64,000 nt of DNA from Beta vulgaris subsp. vulgaris (Eukaryota; Streptophyta; Magnoliopsida; Caryophyllales; Amaranthaceae), in NCBI RefSeq assembly GCF_026745355.1, contig NC_079207.1:17826959-17890958 (forward strand), read 5' to 3'. The position numbers and the translations under genes were made by a program. Each line of letters opens with the position of its first letter. Position 1 is the first letter of the stretch. Below the pieces are notes generated by a model. It was not told the origin of the DNA, did not search any database, and saw nothing but the letters and a program-made list of their open reading frames with translations. Shown in pieces: positions 45,953-56,925 of this stretch.

Positions 45953-46189
45953 GAGCAATGATATTCCCATACCGAGTATGTGCCAATACCATGGCATTTA
46001 TGTAATTTTTATGACAAAAGTAATATTAAAAAATTATAAATTTTTTGTTTTTTTTTTGGGGGGGGGGGGCTTATTAGTTGAAATCTTATATCATATCCTA
46101 ACAATATTTTATCATACCAGTTAGCTGTTAAATCATATCTGAGCTACATCCAATTATATCAAGTATCTGGTGTGGGAAAAGTTTCCCCA

Positions 46190-46423
46190 TGTAAAGTACA
46201 AGACAAAGCTTAAATATTATTCACTAAGAGCAAAGCTATTTATACAACAAGGAGCTAGGGCTTGGAGCTACGTAATCATAAGTATATACAAAGAATATTC
46301 TGATACTAAGAAGATACTAACTAAAAGAAGAAGATTACAAAATATTACAGAAGATAATATAGACATAATTAACAAGGAGTGGATATTATATGATCATGAG
46401 GAGATATAGTAGTATCTTTATCA
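46190..46423 (-). repeat. Copia-E 3' LTR (234 bp)
   Basis: Edges TGTAAAGTACAAGACAAAG and AGTATCTTTATCA; contains the last codons of the pol frame. Confidence 0.9.
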
Positions 46424-49400
46424 CGCCCCCGCAAGATGGACGTGCGTTGAGCGAGGTCAATCTTGGTGAGTAGAAGATAGAAGCGGGCCTTGGGTAACGG
46501 TTTTGTCAGAACATCAACAAGTTGGTCGTCACCTGAGATGTGTTGAACATGGATGTGACCAAGTTGAACTTGTTCGCGGACAAAGTAGAAGGCAACTGCT
46601 AGGTGTTTCATGCGAGAATGAAAAACCGGACGAGACGAATAATGAGTAGCTCCTAAGTTGTCACAGTAGACTGAGGGTGATCCTGTGAGAATAAAACCAA
46701 GCTCAGTTAGAAGAGACCGAAGGCTGAGAACTTCAGCCGTGGTGTCAGCAACAGCGCGAAACTCGGCTTCGGTAGAAGATCGAGCTAGAGCGCGTTGTTT
46801 CTTGTAGCTCCATGATATGGGATGGCGGCCTAAGTAGACAATGTAGCCAGTGGTGGAGACGTAATCGTCTTTGTCACCAGCCCAGTCAGCATCTGTAAAA
46901 GCATGAAGACTCATGGGAGTGTTATGATGAAGCTGGATTCCAGCATGAATAGTGCCACGCAAGTATCGTAAGAGGTGTTTGAGTGCTAACCAATGAAGAT
47001 CAGTAGGAGCTTGCATATATTGTGCAAGCTTATTAACGGCAAAAGCTACGTCGGGACGAGTAAGAGAAAGGTACTGAAGACTACCAACTATGGCTCAGTA
47101 GTCGGTGGGGTTAGAAATGGGGGTGCCATGAGAGTGAAGGAGAGGAGGATGGGTAGCCATGGGGGTAGAGACGGAGTTACATGTGTCCATAGCATAGCGG
47201 TGTAAGAGATCATGAATGTATTTGGTTTGGTTAAGGAAGAGTCCGTGAGTGTTGGGAATTACTTCAACACCTAAAAAATAAGAGAGAGGGTCGAGATCTT
47301 TGAGGGAGAAGCGAGAGGCAAGAGTGGAGATGAAGGTGTTTATATGAGGTTGTGAAGGTCCTGTGATGATAATATCATCAACATAGACGAGAAGGTAGAG
47401 GTTGTAGGAAGGTTGTTGGTAAATAAAAAGAGAGGGGTCAGAGAGGGAGCCTGTGAAGCCATAGGAGAGGAGAAAAGTTTTGAGCTCCAAGTACCAAGCA
47501 CGAGGTGCTTGTTTAAGGCCGTAGATAGCTTTGGTGAGTTTGCAAACGTGAGTGGGGTGAGTTGGATCTTCATAACCAGGAGGTTGAGCCATATAAACTA
47601 TTTCGGTGAGGGTACCTTGGAGAAAGGCGTTGTTAATATCAAGTTGGCGGAGGGACCAACCATGACTGACAGCAAGAGATAAGATGAGGCGAACTGTGGT
47701 AGGACGGATGACGGGACTGAAAGTTTCAGAGTAGTCGATGCCAGGGCGTTGATGGAAACCTTTGGCAACAAGGCGAGCTTTGTGTTGTTTGAGAGAACCA
47801 TCGGGATTATATTTGAGGCGAAAAACCCATTTACAACCAACAATGTTGTAAGAGGGATGAGAGGGAACGAGAGTCCAAGTAGCATTTTTAATGAGGGCCG
47901 TATATTCGGCGAGCATAGCTGCAGCCCATTGCGGGTGTTTGAGAGCTTGTTTGGCCGTGGTGGGAGTGAGGGGAGGGGTGAGAGTAGTGAGATGAGCGTA
48001 TTTGGGGTTGGGCTGGGTTATGTTATTTGTGAGTCGAGTGGTTATGGTACGTGTGAGAGGAGGGGGTGGGGGGGGGGAGGTGGAGGTGAGGGAGTAAAGT
48101 TTGTGGCAGTGGTATGAGTAGAGGAGGAAGGAGTGTAAACATGAGTGGGAGAGGAGGTATGTGAGGAGGCAGAAGAGGTATTAATGGGGCTGGTGGGAGG
48201 GGAGGGAGGTGGGGTGGTGGGGGGAGATGGCGTGGGGATGGTTTGTGAGGGGGAGATGAGAGAGAGAGTTAGAGTACACCATTGATCGGGAGTAATTTCA
48301 GTAGGAGAGGGGGAAGGCGAGCAAAGATGGTGAAAAGGGAATTGAGTTTCATAAAATTTAACATGACGGGAAGTATAGATTTTAAGATTGGAAGGGTCTA
48401 AGCAATGGTAGGCACTTTGGGTGGAGGAGTAACCAATAAAAATACATGGTGTGGAGCGAGGTTCCGTTTTGTGAGAAGTGTAGGGACGTAGCCAGGGGTA
48501 GCATAAGCAACCAAAGCTCCGTAATTTGGTATAGTTAGGGTCGGTATTGAAGAGGAGTTGATAAGGGGATTTGTTTTGAAGAGTGGGAGTAGGAATACGG
48601 TTGATAAGATAAGTGGCGGTGGTGAAGGCATGGGGCCAAAATGAGAGAGGGAGATGAGCATGTGAGAGAAGAGTAAACCCCATTTCAGCTATGTGACGGT
48701 GACGACGTTCGGCAAAGCCATTATGTTCAAGAGTGTGAGGGGGGGATGTGAGATGAGAAATGCCATTGTTAAGTAAATTGGGAGTAAGTTTGAGGTATTC
48801 ACCACCATTATCAGAGTAAAGTTGTAAAATAGGTTTATTGAAAAAATTTTCAACAAGAGTGCGGAAGCGATGAAAGGTAGAAGCTGTGTCCGATTTGCGT
48901 TTAAGGGGGTAGAACCATATATACTTGGTGTAATGGTCAACGAAAATGACATAGTATTTATAATGATCATAAGAGAGAATGGGAGCAGTCCAAACATCCG
49001 TGTAAATAAGTTCTAGGGGGGCGGTGGTAATGAGGGAGGATTGGGAGAAGGGGAGTTTGTGACTTTTATTAATATTGCAAGCATTACAAGGAGAATTAGA
49101 AAAAGAAGACATAGGAATAGAAAATTGACTACTAATAGTTTTAAGAACATTGAGTGAGGGATGACCGAGCCGATGATGCCAATGGAAGGATGGTTTTGCA
49201 ATGGTGGTGTGGAGAGACGGAGGAGGGCGCCATTCATAGATGCCATCCTTAAGAGTGCCGTGGAGGAGAGTTTGGTTCGTTGATATGTCCTTAACACAGA
49301 AAGAAGAGTGTAAGAAAACAACGTAAGCATTATTATCTTTGCAAAATTGAGAAATAGATAAAATGTTACGAGATATAAAAGGAACATGAAGAACATTAGT

Positions 49401-50552
49401 AAACTTCAAAGTGTGAGAAAAAAGAGAGAGAGAGAATGAACCAATGTTGGATATAGGGAGAGAAGAGCCATCTCCTATTATAAGGTCATCACATCCATCA
49501 TAGGGAGCATGGAGGGAAAGGTTATTGAGATCATTGCTGATATGGTGGGTGGCGCCACTGTCCATAAGCCATGAAGGTGATGAGGGGTGAGAAGCACTGG
49601 CAGTGTTTGCTTGAGGAGAGTAGGTGGAGTTGGGTTTGGTGGGAGATGGAGAAGGTGGTGTGGGAGAGGGGAAGACAATGTGAGGGAAGAGTTGTTTAAA
49701 AGAGCGGCATTGGGAAACAACATGACCAATGTGGCGACACCATTTGCAGCGTCCTTTGAAGGGGTTGGATGGGCGCATGGTGTTGTGGGTAGGGCGAGGG
49801 AGAAGAGCCGTGGGTGGAGAGGTATGGGAGTGGGGACGAGAAGAGTAGGTGGGGCGGTGGTGAGCTGCGTGGACGGTGGCCGGAAAAGTGGGAGGAGTTG
49901 TGGTGCGAGAGAGTTCAATTTCATGGTTAATGAGGTGTTCATGGAGGGCTTCAAAGGTGATAGGAGTGTCACGAGCACGGACAGCGTCAATGATTGGTTT
50001 GTAGGAGTCTTGATCGAGCCCTTTGAGAATTTTGGCAATAATGTCCTCATGGTCCATAGGTTTGCCCATAAGAGTGAGTTGGGAAGTACAAACCTTGATA
50101 GCTTACATATATTCATCTATGGTTTGAGTGGTTTTGGTGATGGAGTCAAGATGATTTTTGATTTGAAGAAGCTGTCCTCGGGAAGGGTTGGCATAAGTAG
50201 TGGCTAAAGTAGTCCAAGCTTCATGAGAAGTGGTGGCTTGGATGATAAAAGGGGCAATGGTGGGAGATAGAGTGCCAATAAGAGCACCTATAATGAGTTT
50301 GTCTTGACGTTGCCAACTAAGGTAGGCGGGGTTAGGAGTAGTAGTAGTGTCGGTGGTTACAGTTTGGGGTGGGGCTTTGTAGGTTCCATCAACATATTTT
50401 AAAAGGTCATATCCAAAAAGTATGGAATGAATTTGGGTTTTCCATGAGAGGTAGTTAAGGGGAGTGAGTTTGATACAATTGTTGAAGTTGAGGAGAATAA
50501 ATGGTTTGGAAGGCTCATGGGCATTGGGTATGTTGTTGTCGGGTCCTGCCAT
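46369..50552 (-). pseudogene. Copia-E gag-pol polyprotein, three lesions
   Basis: ATG 50550-50552 begins MAGPDNNIPNAHEPSKPFIL. Gag has LNYLSWKTQIHSILFGYDLL and zinc knuckle CKWCRHIGHVVSQC (about 49725-49770). Protease SWLMDSGATHHISND lies near 49550. Integrase has HHRLGHPSLNVLK and CNACNINKSH, IYTDVW, YSDNGGEYLK and GFAERRHRHI, a complete DDE set. A long Pro/Ser hinge follows, then RT with CKWVFRLKYNPDG, LDINNAFLQGTL, LVYVDDIIITG, and RNase H with [24 protein letters not shown] and [12 protein letters not shown]. Lesions: TAA at 50103-50105, one frameshift in a C/G run near 48062-48078, and TGA at 47095-47097 (a CGA codon by family pattern). The last codons run into the 3' LTR. Confidence 0.9.
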
Positions 50553-50611
50553 GGGAAAGATAGCTAGGGGGAAAAAAAAAAAGAGAGGAGGATCTTTTGC
50601 TCAGGATACCA

Positions 50612-50834
50612 TGTAAAGTATAAGACAAAGCTTAAATATTATTCACTAAAAGCAAAGCTATTTATACAACAAGGAGCTAGAGCTAGGAGCTACGTAATCA
50701 TAAGTATATACAAAGAATATTCTGATACTAACTAAAAGAAGAAGATTACAAAATATTACAGAAGATAATATAGACATAATTAACTAGGAGTGGATATTGT
50801 ATGATCATGAGGAGATATAGTAGTATCTTTATCA
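50612..50834 (-). repeat. Copia-E 5' LTR (223 bp)
   Basis: Partner of 46190-46423 (234 bp). Lacks an 11-bp repeat (ACTAAGAAGAT) that the partner has near 46305. Confidence 0.9.
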
Positions 50835-50866
50835 CCCCATACCGGATATGAGAGTATACTTTCTCG

Positions 50867-50965
50867 CTAAACTTACAGTAACTATCAATCTACAAGATAA
50901 CTTACCTAATATAAATAATGTACACAAGATTACAATATTCACAAGAATATTCTAATACTCTATCA
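50867..50965 (-). repeat. Copia-A 5' LTR, outer half
   Basis: Matches 6022-6120 of the 3' LTR, ending TACTCTATCA, followed by TSD TTCTT. Confidence 0.85.
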
Positions 50966-52103
50966 TTCTTGTCATTTTATGCGTGCTTTTATCTTCTATT
51001 TTTTTGGTTTATGTCGAGTATATAATTAACTAAGATTTCCTTCTATAGTAATCCAGACTCCAGAGTTAGCTGCACCTGCAGCGTTTCATCGGTCTGTTTC
51101 ATTGCATATTTGCATTTGGATCGGAGTTCTAAGAATCAACACTGCCATTATAAATGTATATTTCTTTATTTATACTTAGTAGTTTAACTTTTATATTATT
51201 TACATTATTCACTTTGTTTCTTTCACCTATCTTCAATCCTTATTAAAAAAATAAGTTCAGATAATTATGTTTGGATTAGCAAATATACATAAGCATGAAT
51301 AAGTTTTGGTGACAATAAGCTCAAAAGAATGGACTCTAAGTAGTATCATCTATAAGGCATCATTAGATTTGTTTCTATGTATATTTTTATTATATTACCA
51401 TTTAATAAATTTTTACTATTTAATAACTAAAATAATAGTGATCGAAGTCGTGTATAGGCAAGTGTAGAACTCAAAGTAGAACAACTAAATAATAATAGAG
51501 CGAGGGAACACAGTTCATGTGTAAACTGATTAATACTTGCTTTATTTTTAAAATAAAATTCTCTTTATCTGTCATTAGTTTATTATTCTTTAATTTTTAA
51601 ATTGGAATACGAGTAATTTTGGCCATTTAAATATTTTATTAAAGATAATTAAAAATGATATCTAGAAAGTATATTTTGAAATATACTTTGTTTCTCAATG
51701 CTTACAATCTATTGACATTTACTTTTGTTAAAGTACACTTTGACTATTAATATAGTCAAAATCAATAATAGATGAATAATGCAAAAGTCAAGATAATGCA
51801 AGTATACAATTATTGAGAAACATAAGAGTTTTGTTATAACTTTTATCATAATTATGTGTTTTTATATATTTGTATGAAAACATAGCAATATGAATTATTG
51901 TGTGATCTGTGACAAAAGTTTGAAGTTAAAATTAATAACGAACAGATAATCGATAAGAGAAGTTAGTGAAACCTTCTCTCAAGGATATGGTTGTACCTTT
52001 ACTATTAGGCTAAGCCTAAATATGCATTCTCTTCATCTTAATCTTTCTAAACATAGTTGAACTAAACTTAGGATATGTTCTCTTCAATGTATCTATCCAA
52101 ATA
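50966..52103. other. Flank of copia-A, no gene identified
   Basis: Continues the DNA at 5713-5944. After a possible acceptor (TTCTATAG near 51048) a plus frame reads VIQTPELAAPAAFHRSVSL and onward for about 40 codons; I do not recognise it. At about 51685-51830, TTTCTCAATGCTTACA and its diverged inverse (TTGTATAC...ATTGAGAAACA) suggest a very old Stowaway-type MITE. Confidence 0.35.
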
Positions 52104-52362
52104 CTTCATCCGTTTCAAAATAAGTGCAACATTTGCATAGTGTTTACTATTCACAGTTTAAACTTTAATTAGCTTTCGTGATTTACATTTTAGGAAAAAC
52201 ATAGTCATGTGGGATCTTGTTAGATTCGTCTGAATGTGAATTTTTTTAATATCAACTTTTTATAATTTTTACTTATTGATAATTGAAGATATTAATGGTT
52301 AAAATAATGCATTGGCAAACGTGAAAACAAGAAGTGTTGCACTTATTTAGAAACAGAGGAAG
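52104..52362. mobile_element. Stowaway-type MITE, 259 bp, TSD TA
   Basis: Ends CTTCATCCGTTTCAAAATAA and (reverse complement) CTTCCTCTGTTTCTAAATAA, each followed by GTGCAACA, with TA on both sides (52102-52103 and 52363-52364). Confidence 0.85.
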
Positions 52363-52492
52363 TATTAACTTTTCTGAAATTTTGCAAGCTTTTCTTAAGT
52401 TTCTGAATTTTTAAAAAAAATAACTTTTCTTAACTACTACTACTACTTTTCCTTTTTTCAAGGTCTCTTATTAATTTTTCTGAACATGAATA

Positions 52493-52728
52493 CTCACTTT
52501 GTTTTCTTTTCAATTTATACACTTTTCTTCTTGGTAACATTTATAATATGCCTTTCTCTTTTTCCACCAATATTATCTAATTTTTAATATTTTAATCCAC
52601 TTTTTACTTTTTCTCTGTCATTTTTCAGTTTCTCTTACCACCTTTTCAACTCCTCTCTCATACTTTTGGACTTTCTTCTTGATTCTGCCGCAAAGTAAAG
52701 TGAGTAAATTAAAGAGAAATGGAAGGAG
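52493..52728. mobile_element. Decayed Stowaway-type MITE
   Basis: Left end CTCACTTTGTTTTCTTTTCA preceded by TA; right end inverts to CTCCTTCCATTTCTCTTTAA followed by TTTACTCACTTT. The repeats are diverged and the right TA is lost. Confidence 0.5.
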
Positions 52729-53060
52729 CACAAAAAAATAGAAGCGAGCAAACCTTTATTTGAACATATTTGAGCTTATTTAAATTTATTGAAAGTTACC
52801 TGAACTTATATATATATATTGAAACTTATCATAATTTAGAACCTATTAAATTTGACAACATTTTTTTAAGGTAAACAGAACACACTCCTAATGCTGCACA
52901 ACCCCAAAATATCTATTTTCTTTTTGAATTTCATTTTTATCTACTATAACTTGAAAAGATGGTATTACAATAGATGACATATATAATACTGCTCTTATAA
53001 AAGTTAAAACAATTCTAATTTGTATTATCATTATCACTAGTTATAACTGTTAATAAAATA

Positions 53061-53325
53061 CTATCTTCTTTCCTACTATTCTACACAATTTGCTTTTCAT
53101 TAGAACAAAGGATAAAGTGAAAAAAGTAGGAGAAAGAAGAGATGAATTCTGAAAAGTAGGCAATAAGAAATACATAAAGTAAATAAAAAAAAAAGAGGAG
53201 ATAGAAAAATGATTTATTATTTGGCGAGCGACAACATGCGGGACAAAAGTGCGGAATAATGATAGTGTAATCAATAAAAAGGAACAACCTAAAAAGAAAG
53301 TGTGTAGATTAAAATGAACGGAAGT
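53061..53325. mobile_element. Decayed Stowaway-type MITE
   Basis: Left CTATCTTCTTTCCTACTATT with CTACACAATTTG; right inverts to ACTTCCGTTCATTTTAATCT with CTACACACTTTC. TA precedes the left end. Open frames across it are chance A/T-rich frames. Confidence 0.45.
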
Positions 53326-53379
53326 TTTACGCGGTAAGGGATGGAGCAAAAGAAATTTTGTATGTACGAATGGATGTTA

Positions 53380-53956
53380 GAGCATGTACAATGGGGCTCT
53401 GCAACTAGCTCTCCAAGGAGAGAAAAAATGGAGAGCCACCTCTTACCCAACAATAATGAGGTTCTTGGTCGTGTATTGGGTGTTTCTTCATGGAGACATT
53501 TTGCAAAGTGGCTCTTGGGGGAGATACCATTTAGGTTGAAGGAGAGATGGCTCTCCAATATATGGAGCCCACATACTATTGTAATTCGTTAAATTTTCTT
53601 TTCTTCTTGCATTTATTTATCTTTTCTATAAAAATAAAAAAAGATGGTAATAATTACTATCCTAAAAACTATAATGTTTCTTTGTTTATAAAATGAGCTT
53701 GAATATACATGTGCCTGATATGGGAGAGGAGATTATGGTATTTATTTATATAACTTTGATCATAATATTAAACGAGGTTCATTTATTAATATGAGGACCA
53801 TAAAACAATCAAAAGGTGAATGAAGAGCTCTTTAAAGAGTTTTATTGTTGTTGGGTATTTTAGACATAATTCTTGAGAGTAGCTATAGAAAAGATAAAAT
53901 ATATGATAGAGAGTGGAGAATTAGTTGGAGAATATTATGGACCATTGTACATGCTC
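53380..53956. mobile_element. PIF/Harbinger-type MITE, 577 bp, TSD TTA
   Basis: Terminal inverted repeats GAGCATGTACAATGG and (right end inverted) GAGCATGTACAATGGTCCAT, flanked by TTA (53377-53379 and 53957-53959), the target preference of PIF/Harbinger. The interior has GAGAGCC/GGCTCTCC inverted motifs and no transposase. Confidence 0.8.
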
Positions 53957-53959
53957 TTA

Positions 53960-55161
53960 GTCAGTTTACCCAAACCCGGGCTAGAAGCCTAGAAGTCATT
54001 ATCCCATTACATCTGGTCAGGTCCGGCTAAGGCTCTGTGCATAATGAGCTACTGCTCAAGGCCCCTAAATATAAGGGCTCAATCATATATGTTGCTTGTC
54101 CAAAGTAAAAAAAAGAAAAACTAACACTAATAATGCTTCACACATCTAACAGACTATCTGGACTCTCTTCCAATTTCAAAAACCCCATTAACGAATCCTG
54201 TCATTTTGCATTCTCAGAAAATTTTCAAGGTTTCTCGATTCCAACTCACATGTGAGGTTTAATTCTACCTTCTCCAACATCGGCCTTCAATCTTCCTTAT
54301 GTGACCAACTCAAAGGTTTCTCTCTATTCTTCTTAATAATCTCAATGGTAAGAAGGTTGCAGATCTGGCTCCGATTATTCATCTTTTGTAGAAGTAAGAT
54401 GATGATACTGATAATATTTGCTTAAACGACGAGGAACCCGTCACTCATCTTCACTCACACAATTCAAGTAATTTAATCTTATTCTCTAGTGTTTCTTGAT
54501 TAATGATTTAACTTCATTATTTTTTTATGTTCCTTTTCGTTTTAATGAGATTTTCTCATATGGGTTTTCCTTGAATTACAGTAATATTCAGTAAATTTTT
54601 AGTAATTTGTTTCTTTTCATGGAAACTCAAAATTTTCAGTTTTCTTAATGTTTGTGAATTATGATGTTGAATGTTGTGTATTCTTAAAATTTCATGTTTT
54701 GGGGTTTTTTATTTGTTTGAAATTCCCATGCCTTATGTTTCTTTGACTTGATTTTTCTCACATCGTGCATTTGAAATTCTACTAATATATAGTAAACATC
54801 GAATTTAGAGGACGGATTGTAGTTTTGATAGGTGATGTCTGTTTAGATGTTGGGTGTTTTATGTGTAGTGATTGAAACTTTATGTAGTATGAATTTACTG
54901 ATTTTTGGATTCGAAAAGGCTAAAATGGACTCGTGGATTTCTTCTTATTTATTGAGAAAATTATGTTACTAAGTCATGTTAGTTGAATATGTACTATGTA
55001 GTAGATATTAATTATAAATATGTAGTATACGTGGAGTTTTGTTGGGAAAGAAAATAACTTTAATTAGATGTATGAAATGTTAGTTTTGTTTTTTATATAA
55101 GGACGCTTTTTTTTAACTCTTTGGGACCTCATAATTTAATTGAATACAGGATCCCTAAATT
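53960..55161 (+). pseudogene. Intergenic stretch with a candidate broken host-gene exon
   Basis: Around 54130-54480 the base composition is more even. A plus frame from ATG 54132 reads about 38 codons (MLHTSNRLSGLSSNFKN...FSIPTHM) to a TGA near 54256; other phases contain SNIGLQSSLCDQLKGFSLFF. I do not recognise a protein. From about 54490 to 55150 it is AT-rich and intron-like, with ATTACAG (54579) and ATACAG (55149) as possible acceptors. It may belong with the coding-like stretch at 60298-60429 on the other side of the CACTA pair. Confidence 0.25.
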
Positions 55162-56455
55162 CACGAGGGGAAAAAAAAAGGAAGGGCTGCGCTTTTTCTA
55201 TAAGTGCAGCCCTTCTTACATTCAGAAGGGCTGCGTTTTTCTTCAAAGGCGCAGCCCTTCTGTTATGTAGTGCTGCGTTTTTAAAACAAGCGCAACCCTT
55301 CTTAAAAAAATTTGAAATAATAAATTCGCGGGCTTCAAATATTATCCCTCCTTCTCTCTCCTCTCTCACGTCCCTCCTCCCTTCCTTTTCCTCCTTCTCT
55401 CTCCTCTCTCACGTCCCTCCTCCCTTCCTTTTCCTCCTTCTCTTCTCTCTCAAAAACTCCCAGAAACGCGACAAAAAGCCTGAAATGATTTGCACTAATC
55501 GTGCCGACGGAGTCCGATTCCCTATTGTGATACCTTTTCGGAAGCGGAACGGGCCAATGAGTCAAAACACACCACTATGTTGTGACGTATAGGCTTTTTA
55601 AGCCATCCGAGTTCGTTTAAGGCTCGAAATAGGCATTTTAAGTATTTTCGAATTTTATTATTTCCTTAATTACGTATTAGGGTTTTGTTTTACGTATTTA
55701 AACATTATTAGGTCAATGTTTGGAGGCAGTTTTTGACTTTTCAGATCTAATTTCTTAATCTTTCACTACTAGAAAAAGAGTGATTTCTCAACGCTTTTCC
55801 TCAATATTCTAAACGGAAAAATGCGTTGAGAAATTGATTCTCAACGCTTTGTAAAAGCGTCGAGATTTTAGGCGTGGAGAATTCTCGACGCTTTCTTGCG
55901 TTGAGATTCTCAACACAAAGACGCGTCCAGTATGACTTGTGACGCTTTTTTGTGTTGAGTTTCTCAACGCTTTTCAGCGTCTTGAAATGTGCGTGACGCT
56001 GTTTTGTGTTGGGTTTCTCAATGCTTTTTTGCGTCGCGCAATATGCTCTAGACACATTTTAGCGTCAAGATTATTTTACCTCCACAAATAAATTTTTAGA
56101 GCCAAAATAACTCTTCACACGAAGAAGTGTCGAGATTTTAGCCTAGAAAAAACATCTACGAACAGTAATATGCATGAGTTTATAGTAATCAGTAATAATA
56201 ATAGCCACTATTTAATTGGATATGGATCAAATACAATTTATTATAAGCGATTTTCCAATAAAAAAATATATAGGTAGAAATGACCAATATATAATTTATA
56301 TCTGTCTTAATTAACTAAAAATTAAATACACACTAAAATGTTATGTTCGATCACAAATAAAATAAGTCAATTAGATAATGTCTACTCTCAACTTCTTCAA
56401 ACCTTACAAAAAAAAAAAGCATAACAAAAGAAATATATCTTTTACAAAGCCTTTT

Positions 56456-56826
56456 CAAATCATTAATAGCTTTACGAGTTGTACTAATTTAATGGATCTG
56501 TGGCTTCTTTTTCCTTCACCATCATCTTGAACCTTGAAAAAAAAAACAAAGAATGACATAAGTAATCTTATATAATGTGATATATTATAGTGATGGCCAA
56601 TTATAAAAGATGTAAAAAAGTTAGTTAATGACAAAAGAAAAGAGTATGTAACTAGCAAGCAACTTGATTTTGATAATTCAAGTGAAACAATAAATGATAA
56701 TATTATAACAATACCTCTGTAGTAATCAAATGCATAGCTGACTTTGCAGTATCTATAAGTTGAGCAGAAGCTTTTCCATCACGTACCGCATCCAATACTA
56801 GAGAAATTTTTTTGAGTTCATAACTA
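56456..56826 (-). CDS. Candidate last exons of a gene-like unit inside the inner CACTA
   Basis: On the minus strand 56716-56826 reads ELKKISLVLDAVRDGKASAQ and then LIDTAKSAMHLITTE, followed by a possible donor GAG|GTATTG. An acceptor TTTTTTTTTTCAAG near 56536 leads into VQDDGEGKRSHRSIKL in a compatible phase, to a stop near 56456. The frame begins after TTTTAG beside the mini-Helitron. The pieces look like real coding sequence but I recognise no family; they could belong to a CACTA-encoded accessory protein or a captured host gene. Confidence 0.35.
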
Positions 56827-56831
56827 AAACA

Positions 56832-56925
56832 TCTATACTAATATACAAAAAGGCGTTCCTAAACAAGTATACGTGCCATGTGGAATTCTATTAGTGTAGC
56901 TATCTAGGCCCGAGTCACGCACTAG
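56832..56925 (+). mobile_element. 94-bp mini-Helitron
   Basis: A|TCTATACTAATATACAAAAA at the 5' end with ACGTGCCATGTGG inside, and GGCCCGAGTCACGCACTAG|T at the 3' end. Both termini are present and little else. It sits at the edge of a candidate exon in the inner CACTA. Confidence 0.6.

Larger units (their letters stand above)
46190..50834 (-). mobile_element. Copia-E: Ale-like Copia element, 4.6 kb, TSD CCCCA
   Basis: LTRs 46190-46423 and 50612-50834 (TGTAAAGTA...TCTTTATCA), flanked by CCCCA (46185-46189 and 50835-50839). Compact size, 0.23-kb LTRs and one gag-pol frame fit the Ale/Retrofit lineage. The primer-binding site (minus strand TGGTATCCTGAGC, 50599-50611) touches the 5' LTR, and a polypurine tract (GCGGGGGCG) touches the 3' LTR. 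The two LTRs differ by a handful of substitutions and one 11-bp indel. It is the best-preserved coding element here. Confidence 0.93.
45953..50866. mobile_element. Mutator-like MITE with 9-bp TSD CTAAACTTA, split by copia-E
   Basis: The 9-bp direct repeats CTAAACTTA (45944-45952 and 50867-50875) fit the Mutator superfamily. The ends GAGCAATGATATTCCCATAC and (reverse complement) GAGAAAGTATACTCTCATAT are diverged inverted repeats. Without copia-E the MITE is about 264 bp and has no coding sequence. It contains a long T/G homopolymer (46038-46070). Confidence 0.7.
5945..50965 (-). mobile_element. Copia-A: Copia LTR retrotransposon split by nested insertions, TSD TTCTT
   Basis: The outermost element of the nest. 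Its TG...CA LTR ends meet host DNA at 5945 and 50965, and TTCTT is repeated at 5940-5944 and 50966-50970. Gag and protease lie at the right (44500-45711) and integrase, RT and RNase H at the left (6107-9909), so it reads right to left. Everything between 9910 and 44499 is inserted element B, 6460-7319 is a hAT element, and the right LTR is split at 45953-50866. The short LTR (176 bp) and the protein order PR-IN-RT-RH are Copia; the gag and pol sequences resemble the Ale/Retrofit lineage. Confidence 0.9.

Noticed and set aside
48042..50207. Long open frames in alternative phases and on the plus strand across copia-E
   Set aside because: Shadows of the gag-pol frame, whose skewed Pro/Ser/Thr codon use removes stops in other frames.
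55335..55565. Glu/Arg-rich minus-strand frame
   Set aside because: Purely the translation of the 43-bp pyrimidine-rich tandem repeat.
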